From: Nannochloropsis salina CCMP1776
Lineage: Eukaryota; Sar; Eustigmatophyceae; Eustigmatales; Monodopsidaceae
Assembly (NCBI GenBank): GCA_004565275.1
Contig: SDOX01000002.1
Span: forward strand, 1,276,468 to 1,340,467
DNA length: 64,000 nt
Direction: 5' to 3'
Numbering within the stretch: the first letter of the stretch is position 1; every line of letters starts with the position of its first letter. The position numbers and the translations under genes are program-made. The notes below the pieces were generated by a model. That model ran no database searches. It worked only from the letters and a program-made list of their open reading frames with translations, and was not told the origin of the DNA. This document shows, piece by piece, positions 11,246 to 24,025 of this stretch.

Positions 11246-13046
11246 TGGCTTTGTCAAGTCAGCCCTCCCCTACGGGCAACGCGCCCGACTGCTGTGTACC
11301 AGTATGCTGGAGAAGACGAGCTGCTTTCGAGAAGAGTTGCATATATATATTAGAAAATTCACGTGGTGGGGACACCGCGTTTTGTAAAGATGCTTGCCCC
11401 ATAAAGGAAGTGAACGGGGTGTATTTCGACTAGGACGGAGTCGCAAGCTTGAGATTCCGTATAGATACTTGAAAGGAAAAGTCGAGGAGAGGAGGCGATT
11501 GATTTACGAGTGGTGGAATAGGGGTTGACAATGTTTATCCTCGGAAAAGTATGAGTTGGGAAGAGAGACAGAATCAAGGAAGGCGAAAGAGGCGACTCGA
11601 AGGAAACATGGAGGGAGGATTGGTGCGATCAGTGCATAAAAGGATCACAACAGGTCTTTGTGACCGTGTGGGTATTGAACTACACATGCATATGACTTGA
11701 CTAGAACACACGTTGCTCGGAGGACTTGCTGCCGTGTGTGGATATAACTGTTATGTATTGAAGAATTCAGGCGATGACTTGATCCGCTCATACCAATGAA
11801 ATTGGGTAATAGCAGGTTGCGAAACTACTTTTTGAAAGAAATGTATCTGCCTTGGTCAATCCAGTTGGACATTTGAGCCCTGTTACATATTGTTAACCTT
11901 AGTGGAGGCTGCTCACTACAAGCCAAGGACGATGGAAATGGACAATCGGGATAACAGTGTGTCACATATTAAACGGACAAAATCGAATACCGTTTTTTGT
12001 GTCGTTGTTTCTTACTCTGTGTCTTATTTGGTTTTACTGTTCAGTTGTAACAATTAAAAAGTCCTTCGCGTGTGAAAAATTTGTTCTCACAGGGTCGAAA
12101 AAGCACACGATACCTCGCCACCATTATAGACCCTGCTCCTGTTTAATGCACCATTTCTGCGCGACCTCAGCAGTGCACCTCTATGTGTAACACAAGTTAT
12201 TTTCTATTAATTTTCTTGTTCATCAATTTGGACTTTTGGGACGCGTACGACTCTCTGTCGTGATGGACTTGTGGCGTCCGTGACAGCCCGCCGTCGGCGC
12301 ACTGCCACATACCACCTGCCTTCACACATGCGTGGTCTTGACGCCCCATAAAGCTGAACCTCAACCGCATCTACAAGTCACCATCCGTGTCATGACGACA
12401 TGGCATCCCCTTGACCATATTGTATCCCCAATCTCACCCGTCGTACCCTGGCAGGAAGGTTTTAAGGGCCAGAAAAGGCAGAAGACCTTCTGGTTGATGG
12501 AGGAAGCGGAAGCTTCTGCTTCTGCCTCTTGCGTACGAGCTTGTGCAATCCAATGTGCTGTAAATTTTTTTCCCCCGCCGCGGCTCGTGTAGAACTCAAG
12601 ACGTACGTAGCCAATGAGTAAAGAAACTTCCATGGCTTCTTGGTGACTTAATTTGCTAGTTGATCTGCGTAAAATATGTTGTCTTTCATAAACGAGCCAT
12701 CCCCATGCGTCGCTTTAGGAAGCAGCAGGCGGAAGCGGGGACGGGAAGAATCCTTCCCTTTTTGCCTCTGAAAAGGCATAATTGTTCACGACCTGTACGG
12801 CATTGCACCATGAGATCCTAGTGCGACCGATCTTAGTGTGTAAATTGGCACCCGCATGTCTTCGCAGTGGTTTTAAAGGACGAGCAACCCATGCAAAGCT
12901 TCGCGTTGTCTACTCTCACCTCCTGTCATTATATCCCTTGAAAGCTATGGTAGCGGTTCTAAATCCAGTTCGTTTCTTCACATACACATGGACAATTATT
13001 TTCAACAGTATCAAGTCTCCGTCATACATTACCACTCGCCTTCATC
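11246..13046. other. intergenic, nothing recognised
   Basis: About 1.8 kb with no exon or RNA gene that I can support. A few short open frames on both strands lack splice context and composition typical of the neighbours. The last few hundred bases should hold the promoter of the plastid protein gene that begins at 13047. Confidence 0.4.
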
Positions 13047-14003
13047 ATGCGCACCGTATGCCTTTTCATTGCCAGCCTGGGCTTCGCATCTGCTTTCCTT
13101 GCCCCCGTTCCGTCCTTCACTCCCACGCGCGCTCGGGCGACGCAAACCTCCATGATGCTTTCTCCTGGTATGCAAGCGGAAAGCGTAGCTCTTGAAGAAG
13201 GCTGTGAAGGGGAATCAATGGGTTTTGCGTAGACGATGATCAAGTTGCCCTCATTCGGGCTGTGTGAAACTGTGCCTCGTCTTAACGTACGTTCCATTTC
13301 TTCATCCTTTGCATGTATGGTCCCTGTTCATCGCGCGATTAGAGGACATTGCCACAGGAACTAGCAATCTCTTGGCCATCGTGAAGGAGAATGATGTCTT
13401 CGTGAAGAACGCTGGAGACTATCCGTAAGTCCGGCGAAACAGGGGAAGTGACAGGAGGAAACCGCACTCATCAAGGCTAAAGGTCAACACAATAGGCGTG
13501 GCCTGCTACGATGGTTCTCATAAATAATCTTTCTTGATCTTATGATGTGCGCTTACAGATTATAGATTAGCCGGACTGGTTTCTCTCTCACCTTCCTCCC
13601 TTCCCCCCCTTGCCCCGGCAGGTGGGGCTCCGTGCAAGCACCTAGCTGGGCTTTGCCCGTTGCGGCCATCGCCACACTTTCCTTCGGTGTCATCATTCCC
13701 CTCGTCCTCAAGCCCGGCGTAGATGCCTTCAATACTGGTAGGAGAAGGTGCTAGGGAGAAGTGGAAAAATCAGCACAGATAGTGGAGAGTGTGTTGCGAT
13801 ATTTACCATAGCTTTCTCCTAATTTTACTTATGCTTCCATCTGGACATTTATTTCTCCATTTTTCATTTATCCAGGTGGTGCCAAAGGGGCGGAGAAGAT
13901 AGCTTCCTCCACGAAAGCCCCTTCTCGCCCAGGGGCGAAGCCAGCAGCGGGGAAGGCTGGAAAACGTGTTATGGCAAAGGGAGGAGTCCCTAAGAAGAAG
14001 TAA
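13047..14003 (+). CDS. small plastid-targeted single-pass membrane protein, 148 aa
   Basis: Four exons (13047-13167, 13343-13424, 13622-13737, 13876-14003) join in phase. The first encodes a signal peptide ending FASAF and then a short Ser/Thr/Arg-rich stretch. This is the ASAF-type bipartite presequence used for plastids bounded by four membranes. The mature part has a soluble segment (DIATGTSNLLAIVKENDVF), one hydrophobic helix (about residues 82-102, rich in Ala/Ile/Leu/Val) and a very basic Lys/Ala/Pro/Gly tail ending GGVPKKK. Size and topology suit a small thylakoid or envelope subunit, but I do not recognise the family. Introns contain the usual donor GTATG/GTAAG and AG acceptors. Orientation matches the TRCF gene downstream. 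Confidence 0.8.
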
Positions 14004-15220
14004 TTTTCATTGATTTGGAGTACGGGGTCCACATTGCGAAGTGACCGAGACTTTCTCGGAGCACGGAATGTGGCGGTAGGGATGCCTGGAATCCCGGGTC
14101 AAAAACGAGGTGAAGAGGAGTTCGGTTCTTGGTGTGTACAGGCAGCAGAACGAAAATCACACACCCTGTAATACATCTTTCAGCAGCCTTTGTTTGAATT
14201 TTTGTACTTAAATTATTGTGAGCAATGACTGACATGTGAAGTTGAGCGAAGAAAATTCGTGAAGCTGTCTACTGACTTTCGACAAGAGAAGAGCAACTTT
14301 CCAAAAAATTATGACGAAAAGAAACTTTCACAGCTTGATCGCTTATGATAGAAAACTTCAGTTGGCTGTTGCTTCACTGATTTACCAACGTATTTTCTCT
14401 AACAAGATGTCTTAGATTACGTCACACATGTATCATCCTGATTGAACGGCGTCATATCCCTGCAAGCACAAGTGACAGCGTATCATTTACTGCAGGAGCT
14501 CAAAATTCGACGGTAACCCTTCAAATGGTTGCAACAGAGCGTTGATTGAGTATTTCTCGCCTCGGCCTCCGTCTGGTACAGGGACCTGCTCTGACCTCGG
14601 TACCACTTGTTCGTGAGCGTGGTTGGATATATAGTCAACGACATTTGTCTGCATGATATTGTAAGAATAGCAATGACCCTAAGTCTAACCTAAATTTCAG
14701 GGATGATGTGAAGTGTTTGGATTTTTGGCGTGATGATGGGCACATATTGCGACTCGTCAATCTTCGAGCAAATTTCATAGTAAATATGATCGAGGTAGAG
14801 AAAAATGAGAGAAATCGATAGAAATGGAAATAATGTAATAAAATCAAGCAATGGGGAGAGCAACGGCGTCTTACTGACCTTAAATAAAGATGCACCGGAG
14901 ATAACGAGAGCGTGAACACCAGTTCCCCCCCGGATGGGCCGATGGCTACTCTGGTAGGGCCCGAGTCGCAAACTATTCCCTAGTCATTCCCAATCCAGGG
15001 AGCCCGTGTCGAACCGACCGGGAAATCTCGTTTCTCATTACTCTCAAATTATACGTCAAATTCGTAGGTGGAGAGCTATCGATTGGAGGTTGTGAAGGTT
15101 TTGCGTGCTGGCCTGGAGGTTTATAGCCCGCGAGCGGTGGAGAGTGATTCTATATTCGATGACGGGATAGTAAGGGTCAAGGGATAAGGGACATCACTTA
15201 CCACCCTTGCGAGAAGAAGT
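14004..15220. other. intergenic, nothing recognised
   Basis: About 1.2 kb between two plastid-targeted protein genes in the same orientation. I found no convincing exon. A C-rich stretch near 14930 with GAACCGACC-like bases is not a tRNA. Confidence 0.4.
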
Positions 15221-18200
15221 ATGGAAGGTGGGTCAACAAGAAAAGGCATTGACGCGGGTGCATACTTTCCAAGGCGAAGGAGAAGAAGAAATGCAAATTC
15301 GAGGTAAGAGCCTGTCTGTCTTAAGTGCTTGTACCGGTGTGTTTTCCCAACCTACGCCTTCCTCCTCAGAGTCCTCTGTCTTACTTGTCACGCATCAACC
15401 ACAAACAAAAGATCCCACTATAAAATCTGTGAAGGACCTTCTTATCGGCTTTGTAGATTCAAGGCATCGCTCTCGGTCCTATTCCTCTGCGCTTTGGCAT
15501 TTCTTCCGCATGCGAGCGCGTTTCGCGCCACCTCCCCATTTGCGATGCCCATGAGCCGAGGAAGCGTTCGTATCGACGGTGCGAACGGGGCAGAAGGAGA
15601 AGGAAGAGAAGCAATCAGGGAAGAGGAGACGCTGGCAGCGCGGAAGGCACAGGAATGGCTCCGTATAGCCCGCTTGGAAGGTGGTCGTCTCAACCGTCGA
15701 TTGCCATCATCCGCCCGGATACGCACCTCCCCGTCACCTCCTCTCCCCTCCTTCCCATTACCAGGCCCAGGAAGCTTGAGTCCTTCTTCGGCTTATAAAG
15801 ACAGAATGGCAGGCTCCAAAAGAAGGGCGGTGGGCGGGAAAGCGACGTAGGTGGTTCTCCTCGGGTGGCGACCGGGTTGACGACAGGCCCGGGCTCATCA
15901 TCGATTCTTTTCCTCCACTCACGCTTCACCAGGGATGGAAAATCTGTGGGCGAGCACGACAAAGAGGTCCTTGAACGCTTGCGGCGGCGGAGGTACGTTG
16001 AATGCTTTTCTTTTCTGTACCCCTTTTCTGGCATTGCCTCCCGCCCTCTTTCCCGCCCTCCCTCCTCCCCTATCCTCGTCGTCTTTCTGACTCTCGAGCA
16101 CGTACTCGCCATTTCAAACTCTCTTCCTGCTCCCTCCTCCTATACAGAGCACCGGCACCCTCTCCTTCCCTTCCCTCCCCCTCTTCCTCCTCCTCCTCCT
16201 TCTCTCCTTCGGCGACAGGAGGTCGGCACCGTCTCCGTCGATCCCCCTCGGGCCTTCGAGAAGAAACAAGCAGGGCAAAGGAGCGGGTGGAGGAGAAGGG
16301 AGAAGACGGAGAGAAAGAGAGGGGCAAGGGAGGGGGGCAGGGAGGGGGGCAGGGAGGGAGGGAGGGAGGGGGGGAGGGCCCCCCGGCGAAGGGGATGTGG
16401 GTGGACGAGGCAGGCGCGGCCCGCCTGGGCACCCGCGCGTTGCAAGAGGGGGACTTCTTGATCCACGAGGACTATGGGTAGGTCGGGAGCGGGGGAAGAG
16501 GAGGGGTGTCGAATGGCAGTGGGACCGGGGCACAAGAGGGTTTCCTCCTGCATGTGTGGAGATAATGGAGGAGGGGGGAGCAGGAAGGAGGTTGGGGGAT
16601 GGAAAGGGGGCACTGAGGATGAAGTTTCGAGGCACGGGAGGCGTTTCTCCTCTTTGAGTGGACTCGAGGATGTCGGGGCACCCGACCACGCAATGCGCTC
16701 TCCTCGCTTCTGACCACCTATGTACTCACTGCCCCTGCCCTCTTCCCCACCCCCTCTCCCCCCCTCCCTCCCCTCCTCACCTCATGCCCCTATCTCCTCC
16801 CTCCCAAGATTCGCTCGCTTCGAGGGTCTGGCCTGGGCGCGTGTCGTTATGGGCCACAGCCCAGCCAAGCGGGTCGTGCGCGTCGTCTTTGGAGGGACGC
16901 GCGGGGAGGTGCGATCGCGTCCTTTTCCCCTCCCTCTTTCCCTCTCTTCCGCCCGTACTCCTTCTTCCTTTCATTTTTTCCGGCTTGCTTCAGTGATTTG
17001 TTTGGGTTTCGAAGCCCGCTCGTACATGGACGAGCCTGCCTTGGTATCCGCACGGGCCTTTCCAATTCTTCGTCCTCCTTCCTTCCCCCCCTGCCGCCCT
17101 TTCTCCCTCCCTTCTTGCCTACCTCAGGGCAAGCGCGTCGAGCTTTCCTCCCTTTCCTGGCCCTTGCTCTCTTTCCACGCCCCTCGAGGCACCAGAGGCG
17201 TCGTTCTAGCCCGGTATACGGACGTGGGAAAGCAGAAATGGGCCGAAAAGAAAGTACGTTCCTCCCTTCCTCTTCCACTTCACCCTCTCCCCTCGGGACC
17301 GTCAACTCGCTTTCCTCCCCTCGCTCGCAATGCACCCGTCTCATCCGCCTTTCCCCCTCTCTTCCTCCCCCCCTCGCTCCCTCCCTCCCTCTCCTCCTTT
17401 CAGCAAAAAGCCCTGGTCCGCGCGGAGGAGGCCGCTGCTGAGATTGTCGCCCTCTACGCCGAACGGGAGGCGACCACTCGCCCCCCCTGCCTCCCCGATG
17501 ACGCCTCCTCCCCCCCCTCCCCCCCTTCCTCCACCCCCACCCCCTCCCTTCCTTCCGTCGCGGACGTGGAGGCCTCCTTTGGCTTCACCTTGACCGACGG
17601 GCAGGCGCGCGCGTTGAAGGAGGTCGAGAACGACATGGTCTGGCGCTCTCGGCCCATGGACCGGCTCGTCCTCGGTATTTGCGTCTTTGCCTCCCCTCCC
17701 ACCCGCTCGCAATTTTATCCTCCCTGCATCCCTCTCGCTTCTCGCGCCTCTTTTTCTTCCCCTTCCCTCCTCATTTTTCCTCCTCCCTCCTCTTTTGGCT
17801 TCTCCTCCCTCCTCTTTCTCCTTCCTCCCTCCTCCCTCTCTGTCCTCCCTATCTCTATCTTATCCCCTAGGGGACGTGGGCTTTGGCAAGACGGAAATCG
17901 CCGTTCGCGCCATTTTTCGGGCCGTCCGGAATCACCGGCAGTGTGCCCTCTTGGCCCCTACCACCATCCTCGCGGCGCAGCATTACGCTCGTCTTTGGTG
18001 AGAGGGTCTTCTCATTTCTACCTCCGCGCCTCTTGTGTGTGTGGTCTCCTCGTCTACATGTTTCCCTCTTTATCTTAAATTCTGCCTGCACGTCTCCTGT
18101 GTCTTCGTTCCTTATCGTCCTTTATGATTTTTTTTTTCCTAAATAATTTCCGGCGGAGCCTTGCATCTACCGCCCCTCCCAAATCCTCTAACACTGCGAT

Positions 18201-21200
18201 GCCCTCTGCTTCCGCCTTCTCTCTCCTCCCCTCCTGTGTTCTCCTCCCTTCCCCCTCGTCCTCCTTGTCCAGTGCGCGCTTTCCCCGAATGAAGATCGAG
18301 ATGCTGCGGGGCAGTGATGCCCCTTCTAAGGCGAAGGAGGTGAAGGCGGGATTGAAAGACGGCTCCATCCAGGTGAGGCTGGAGGGTGGAAGGGAGGGCG
18401 AACGGAAAGGGAGTGAGCACCTCAGGAGGGAAATGTGGAGGAGGTCCCCGCCGGCGTATCAAGCAGCTTGAATATCGTTGGGGGAAATGTAGGGACATGA
18501 AAATGTGGAAAAATGGACTGGGAGATCAAAAATCGGCGCCTGTGGCACGAGTTTTCGTGGGACTTGAACAGCTACTCCACCCAGGGCGCGGTGGATGATG
18601 CTACATTGGTTCATGGCTCAGCCCTTCTTTTTTCCTTCCTTTCAATCCCCTCCCACTCATGACTCCAGGTGGTGGTGGGCACGACGTCCTTGACGGGGAA
18701 GAGCGTCCGGTTCCAGAATCTGGGCCTGGTCGTCGTCGACGAAGAGCAACGCCTGGGGGTCTCGCAAAAAGAAAAGCTCAAGGTGCTCTCCCTCCCTCCC
18801 TCCCTTCCGCCCTCCCTCCCGCCCTCCCTCCCGCCCTCCTCCCTGTGTCCGTTTCCTGTTCGCAACGTCTAACCGCAATTTTTTTCCCCTCCCTCTTCCT
18901 CCTCCTTTCCTCCTCCCGCAGGCCCTCGCCAAGGGCGTCGACGTTCTCACGCTTTCGGCCACGCCTATTCCCCGCACCCTACAAATGGCCCTCTCCGGTG
19001 CGTCCTGTCTGTCCTCCCTCGCTTTCCGACTCCTCGAATCTGCCTTCCTGTCTCTTTCCCTTTCTCTTGCCTCTTCTCGGGCTTACCTTTCACTGATTCG
19101 GCCCTCTCAACCACTTCGCCCCTCCCCCCTCCCTCCTTCCTGCCTCCACCCTCCTCACCGCTGCCCCCCAGGCATGCGGGACGTCTCCCACATCGACACC
19201 GCGCCTTCGAGTCGGAAGCCCGTCGAGACGCACATCACAGCCTGGGCCCCCGAGGGGGTGGAGACGGCCTTGCGGGAGGAGCTGGCTCGTGGAGGACAGG
19301 TCTCTCCTTCTTCTCTCTCTCGGATTGCGCGCCCTTGATTCTATTTTCTATTCTTCGTCTTTCAACTGAGTACTTTTGTTTTAAACAAGTAGTCGTCGTG
19401 ATTTTTTGAATGAGGGGTCCACGTTGGCTCTTGGAGCTCCTTGCATCTCCCCCTTCTTTGTTTCCAATCTTATTTCCTCCCTCCCTCCCTCCCTCCCGCC
19501 CTCCCTCCCGCCCTGCAGGCCTTTTACGTGGTACCCCGCATCAGAGACATTCCCCACCACGTGGAGATGTTGAAGGACTTGCTTAAAGGCGCGCGGAAAG
19601 GTAATCATGATCTGGCTCCCCGACACACCGACGGCTTTACTTCCTCCTCCATCTGGGAACTACTTACTTTGGCCTCCGCCCCCACCCTATCTTTTTACAC
19701 GTACCTCCCTTCTGTTTCTCTCCCCTACATCTGAGCCATGTATCCTCCAACCTCCCCCTCTTTTCCTCTCTTTTCATCATAGATGGCCAGGATGCCGCCA
19801 TCGCGGTGGCCCACGGCGCTCTTCCTGCGGGGGAGGCGGAGGAAGTCCTGGTCCGCTTTGCCATGCGTCAGGTGTCCCTCCCTTCCTCCCTTTCTCCCTC
19901 CCTTCCTTCTTCCCTCCCGGCCAGCCCCACCCGCAAGTGCCATTTGACCCACTTGACGTCTGTGTTGTGAGAGACGAGCTCATCTGTCCCTCTGCTCTCC
20001 CTTTCTCCTCCCCCTCCTCCTCGCTTTGGCCACGCCTCGTCAGGGCGATGTTTTGGTCGCCACCACGCTGATCGAGAACGGACTCGACGTGCCCTCGGTC
20101 AACACGGTGGTGGTTGCGCAGGTGGGGAGGGAGGGAGGCGGGGACGCAGGGAGGAGGGAATGGTAGAAGAAGCGCAGAACGAGGGGAAGAAGGGGAAAGG
20201 GGAAAATGCGCGAGAAATTATTTGGGAGGGGGACGGAAGGCGTAAAGCGCAAGCTTGAATACCACTCAAAGATAGAACAGGGTTGGATCCTCCGCACGGA
20301 TAGGGCCTCTTCCACCTGCCTCCCCCTTTCATTTCTTGCCTCTGTCAACCCCATCTGCTTCCACAGGCCCACAAGCTCGGCCTTGCATCTCTCTACCAGC
20401 TCCGTGGGAGGGTGGGTCGGAGCGACAAGCAAGCCTTTGCCTTCTTCTTCCACCCCCGCTCGGTGCAAGGGGAGGGGAAGGAGGCGGGGAATCAGGAAAA
20501 GGGAGGGAAAGGGGACCAGGAGAAGGCGAGGTGAGTTTGAAGGGAGGGAAGGAGGGGGCGGAGAAGGAAAGCTTCGGTTGTAGAAGTCCATCTAGGACTA
20601 CCGGGAAGAAGCCCTTTGCGAGGAAAAAGCGAGCTGATGGTGATGGTGCACATACCATTAATGTGCTTTCTTCCTCGATTCCTTTCTCCCCTTCGTTTTT
20701 GCCAGCGCGACGCACACCCAGTGGGACGACGAGGAGGACGACACAGAGATGGAAACGGCCGATGACAATCTCGAAATGCTGTCTGCCAGGTACCCGCCTT
20801 CCCCTCCTTCCCCATCCTCCACACTTTTCCCTCTCCCTCCCTCTCCGTTTCCCTACTCACACTCTATTCGCCGCCTTCCCTCCACCTTCTCCCCTTCCCC
20901 AGCCTCTCCTCGGATCCTGCTCTTCGCAAGCGTCAGCTCGTTCAGCTCGGCGGCAAGTCCATGACCCAAGAAGCCGTGCAGCGGTAAGGCGATCCCGCTT
21001 CTGCTTCCTCCTAGCCCTCTCCTTTTCCTCTTTCCCGTCCATCCCGCGTGCCATTCTTCTTTACCCACTCGCTTCCCCTCTTTGCCCCCTCCCCTCCTTC
21101 ACTCAACCCACCCCTCAGACTTGCTGCCTTGAAGGAGTACAGTCACCTCCTCGGTATGGGGCCGCAACTTGCGAAGGCTGACTTAGCTATTCGCGGCGCC

Positions 21201-23270
21201 GGTAAGCACCTTCTCTCTCTCTTTTTTCCCTCTTTGCGTCATTTCCTTCCTCCATCTTATTTATTTCCTTTTCACTCTCACATTCTCAATTTGTGAGGTT
21301 AGTGGACTACGAGCAATACGGAAAAAAGGAATATATAGTCCCCTCCTTCGTCTTATTTATCGCCTCTTCTCATCGATCTCTTTCTGATCCGTTACCTTGT
21401 CCATACCCCGCTCCTGCCCATTCTTCCCTGCGTGCACTCTCCCTGACCCAAGGCGAAGTTCTGGGCTACGAACAGAGCGGGGATAAAGGCAGTGGCGTCG
21501 GGTATGACGTCTACATGAACATGCTGGCGGAGGCACTGGTTAAAGGTAAGGCTCTATCTCTCTCTCTTCTCCCGTCGACTCCTCGCCTGTGGTCCCTTGG
21601 CATCTCCATGCCCCTCTACCTCCCTCTCATTTCTTCTCCTTCCCTCGGTAATTGCCCCTTGAACAATTTACCCGGTATTGTTACATACCTTCTCTCCTCG
21701 TTGCACCCTTGATGTTAGTTCGAGGCACAGCCATTGAACCCACGCCCTACACCGAGATCAATCTGGGGGACGGCTTTTCCAACGAACAAGGTAAGGAGGG
21801 AGCGGGAAAGGGAGGGAGGAAGGGAGGGAGGGAAGGAGGGAGAAAGATTGTGAGGTTTGGAGAAAGGTGTTTTATACGTTACCATCCAGAGCACATTTTA
21901 CCATTGTGATCAAATGTGTGTGCTTAAGGCAAGCTGTTTGGTCACTATCGCCGGATCAGCCTACGCCTGACATCTTCCTCACAAAGCTCGACTTTCTTCC
22001 CAAACTCCCCCTTTCGCTTTCCCTCTGTTCCTTCCAGTCCTATCCTCCTCCTTTCTGCCTTCTGCCTTCTTCCCCAATGAGAAGACCCGTACGGCTGAAA
22101 TCGAGGAGGCTCGTCTCGCCCCCTCCTTCGAGAAACTTCGGGTAATGAATTTCTTACCCTCTTGTAATATTTCACCGTCATCTTGCCCTCTATTTTAATC
22201 CTGCTTTCAAGAAACCAGGCTGCGCTGCCAATATTATCCTCCGCTCTCACTCTTCTTACTTTTCGGATCTCACCACGTGCAACCTTCGCGCGTGAATTTC
22301 TAACCCTCGCCCTTCAACCCATTGCCTTCTCACCTGTTCACCTCGTTTGTGTCTTCTCTGTACCAGTCCCTACAAAAACGATGGAGGGTCACCTACCACT
22401 GCTCGACCTCGCCTATGCCCCGGTCCGTCCGCCTTTTCTTCATCCGTCTGAACCTCCTCCTTGCCTCGCGTGTCCTCAGTGGGGAAAACCTAGTCCTGCT
22501 CAAGTCGAGTGGTAGGAGAGGGAGAGAGGGAAAGAAAGAGATTGAGAGGGAATATGAGGGAGGGAAAGAGTGGCAAAAGTCTTTGGTTTGGGTAGCCAAG
22601 AGCGAGTTTAAAAAGGAGAGAGAGCGTGCGGGTTTGCCTTTCTTCTCCTTGTTGTCGCTCTTCTCACCGCGCGTAAAAGCTTTGTCATATCGTGCCTCAC
22701 TTGAAACTCCTGTTATTTCCACTTCTTGTCCATCACTCCTTCATCAAAAGCAGCGGAGGATCGGGCTCGTTTGGTGCTTGTAACACGCAATCTCCTCTCC
22801 TTTCACTGGGACGCTTTGTGCGGCGCCCTTCCTCCTTCTCACTCTTCTTCACGTCCTTCGGCCCGACCTCATCCCAATTTGCGGCGAAACGTCTATTTTC
22901 GGGAAGGGTCTATTGAGAACGGAGGAGGAAGCTTGGAAGAAGAGGAAGGAGAGGAGGAGGAAAAGGGAGACGGGGCGCCAAGAAAGGGGAAGCGAGGATG
23001 TATTGTTATGGAGCTTCGGGACTCATCAATGGCAGCAGAGACAGCCTTGACGGTCTTATTTCCCTTCGCAGAGGTATGTGTGGACGCCCATACTTCTGCG
23101 CTTGTCCGGAAACCCATTTATATCATTTTCCCGTGCTGTTCGAGCCCTTCTATACAAACATGTTAATTGTTTTATCCTCTGTGGCAACACAGGTCATTCT
23201 GAACCAACGAGAAAGCCTTGCGGAACGTATTGGTCAAGGTCGAAAAGGACAAAATAAATCGGGTGGATAA
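15221..23270 (+). CDS. plastid-type transcription-repair coupling factor (TRCF/Mfd-like), about 1125 aa
   Basis: Twenty-five exons join in phase, the last being 23193-23270. Mfd translocases push stalled RNA polymerase off DNA. Residues about 28-50 form a hydrophobic segment ending HASAF, a plastid presequence. A low-complexity Pro/Ser/Gly/Glu region follows to about 265. A CarD/RID-like polymerase-binding domain starts at [13 protein letters not shown]. The SF2 motor has GDVGFGKTE (Walker A, about 453), [18 protein letters not shown] (DEEQ box, about 552), [13 protein letters not shown], and [13 protein letters not shown] with the TRG region. The C-terminus keeps [13 protein letters not shown] and part of the D7 region, ending NKSGG. 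Bacterial Mfd has a UvrB-like UvrA-binding N-terminus. That is absent here, as in plant TRCF-like helicases. The first exon (15221-15303) is the least certain part. Confidence 0.9.
18782..18836 (+). repeat. CCCT-rich intron tract
   Basis: The intron of the TRCF gene that starts at 18783 opens with CCCTCCCT-type units instead of carrying them only at the acceptor end. A similar tract at 19477-19515 precedes the acceptor at 19518. Confidence 0.85.
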
Positions 23271-24025
23271 AATGGTGCAAGAAAATGTGATTTGACAATT
23301 TAAGTTGCCTTCACAGAAATGAAAGAGTAGGATGACGTACAGTCAAAAGCACGGCAGCACAGGTCATATTTGTCACTATATAAAGTACGTTGGTTGAATT
23401 TGTTTTAAATATTTCATGTGTGACAAAACACTTACTTTTATTGTCATTGTTTGGGATAGTGTGAAATCGATTTTTCTCGATTGCGATAGCTCCTTAATAT
23501 CCTGCCGCTCATTTCTCGAGCGACACTATAAGTGATTCACGTCTAACATTCGATCAGGACTTTGTGAGAGCAAATTGTGGAAGGAATAGCAATTGCACAG
23601 AATTGAGCGTGCCAGAATATGTTCGGTGCGGAAAGGGAAAAATTTAGGAAAGCTTTCTTTTGCTTGTTGACTTTTTTCAAAATTTTGAATAGTCGTTGCA
23701 GAGCTGTCGAGAAAGGTGGGAGGTTTTTTCTTGTGGGCAGCACGATGATAAGCACTTATTAGTAGCTCGATTTTCGCAGCCGTTGCGTGATTATTGTCTG
23801 GTGCATGTCATATCCAGCACACGATCTCGTCCTCCATACCTAACGTGGTCATCTTCCGAAGATGAGCCTGTCACTAGGATTTTATTAGAACCCCGCTAAC
23901 AACTGGTTGTCTACGACCTCACATCATCGAACACACAGCTATTAGGGCTTATACACCTAAACAATAATTAAATCGAACGCTATAGTAAGCTGAAGTATTT
24001 TCCTGCCTTTGAAAGATCGAATACA
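23271..24025. other. intergenic; boundary of composition change
   Basis: 750 bases of AT-rich sequence between the TRCF stop and the next gene. No exon is visible. Right of this point the CCCT/GGGA tracts all but vanish until about 40 kb. Confidence 0.45.

Noticed and set aside
12500-12530. Near-palindrome GAAGCGGAAGCTTCTGCTTC
   Set aside because: Only 10-bp arms with one mismatch and no spacer. This is within chance for a 64-kb window and has no associated gene.
16909-17127. Extra TRCF exon around [12 protein letters not shown]
   Set aside because: The acceptor at its left edge would open directly on a stop in the required phase, while joining 16908 to 17128 is in phase.
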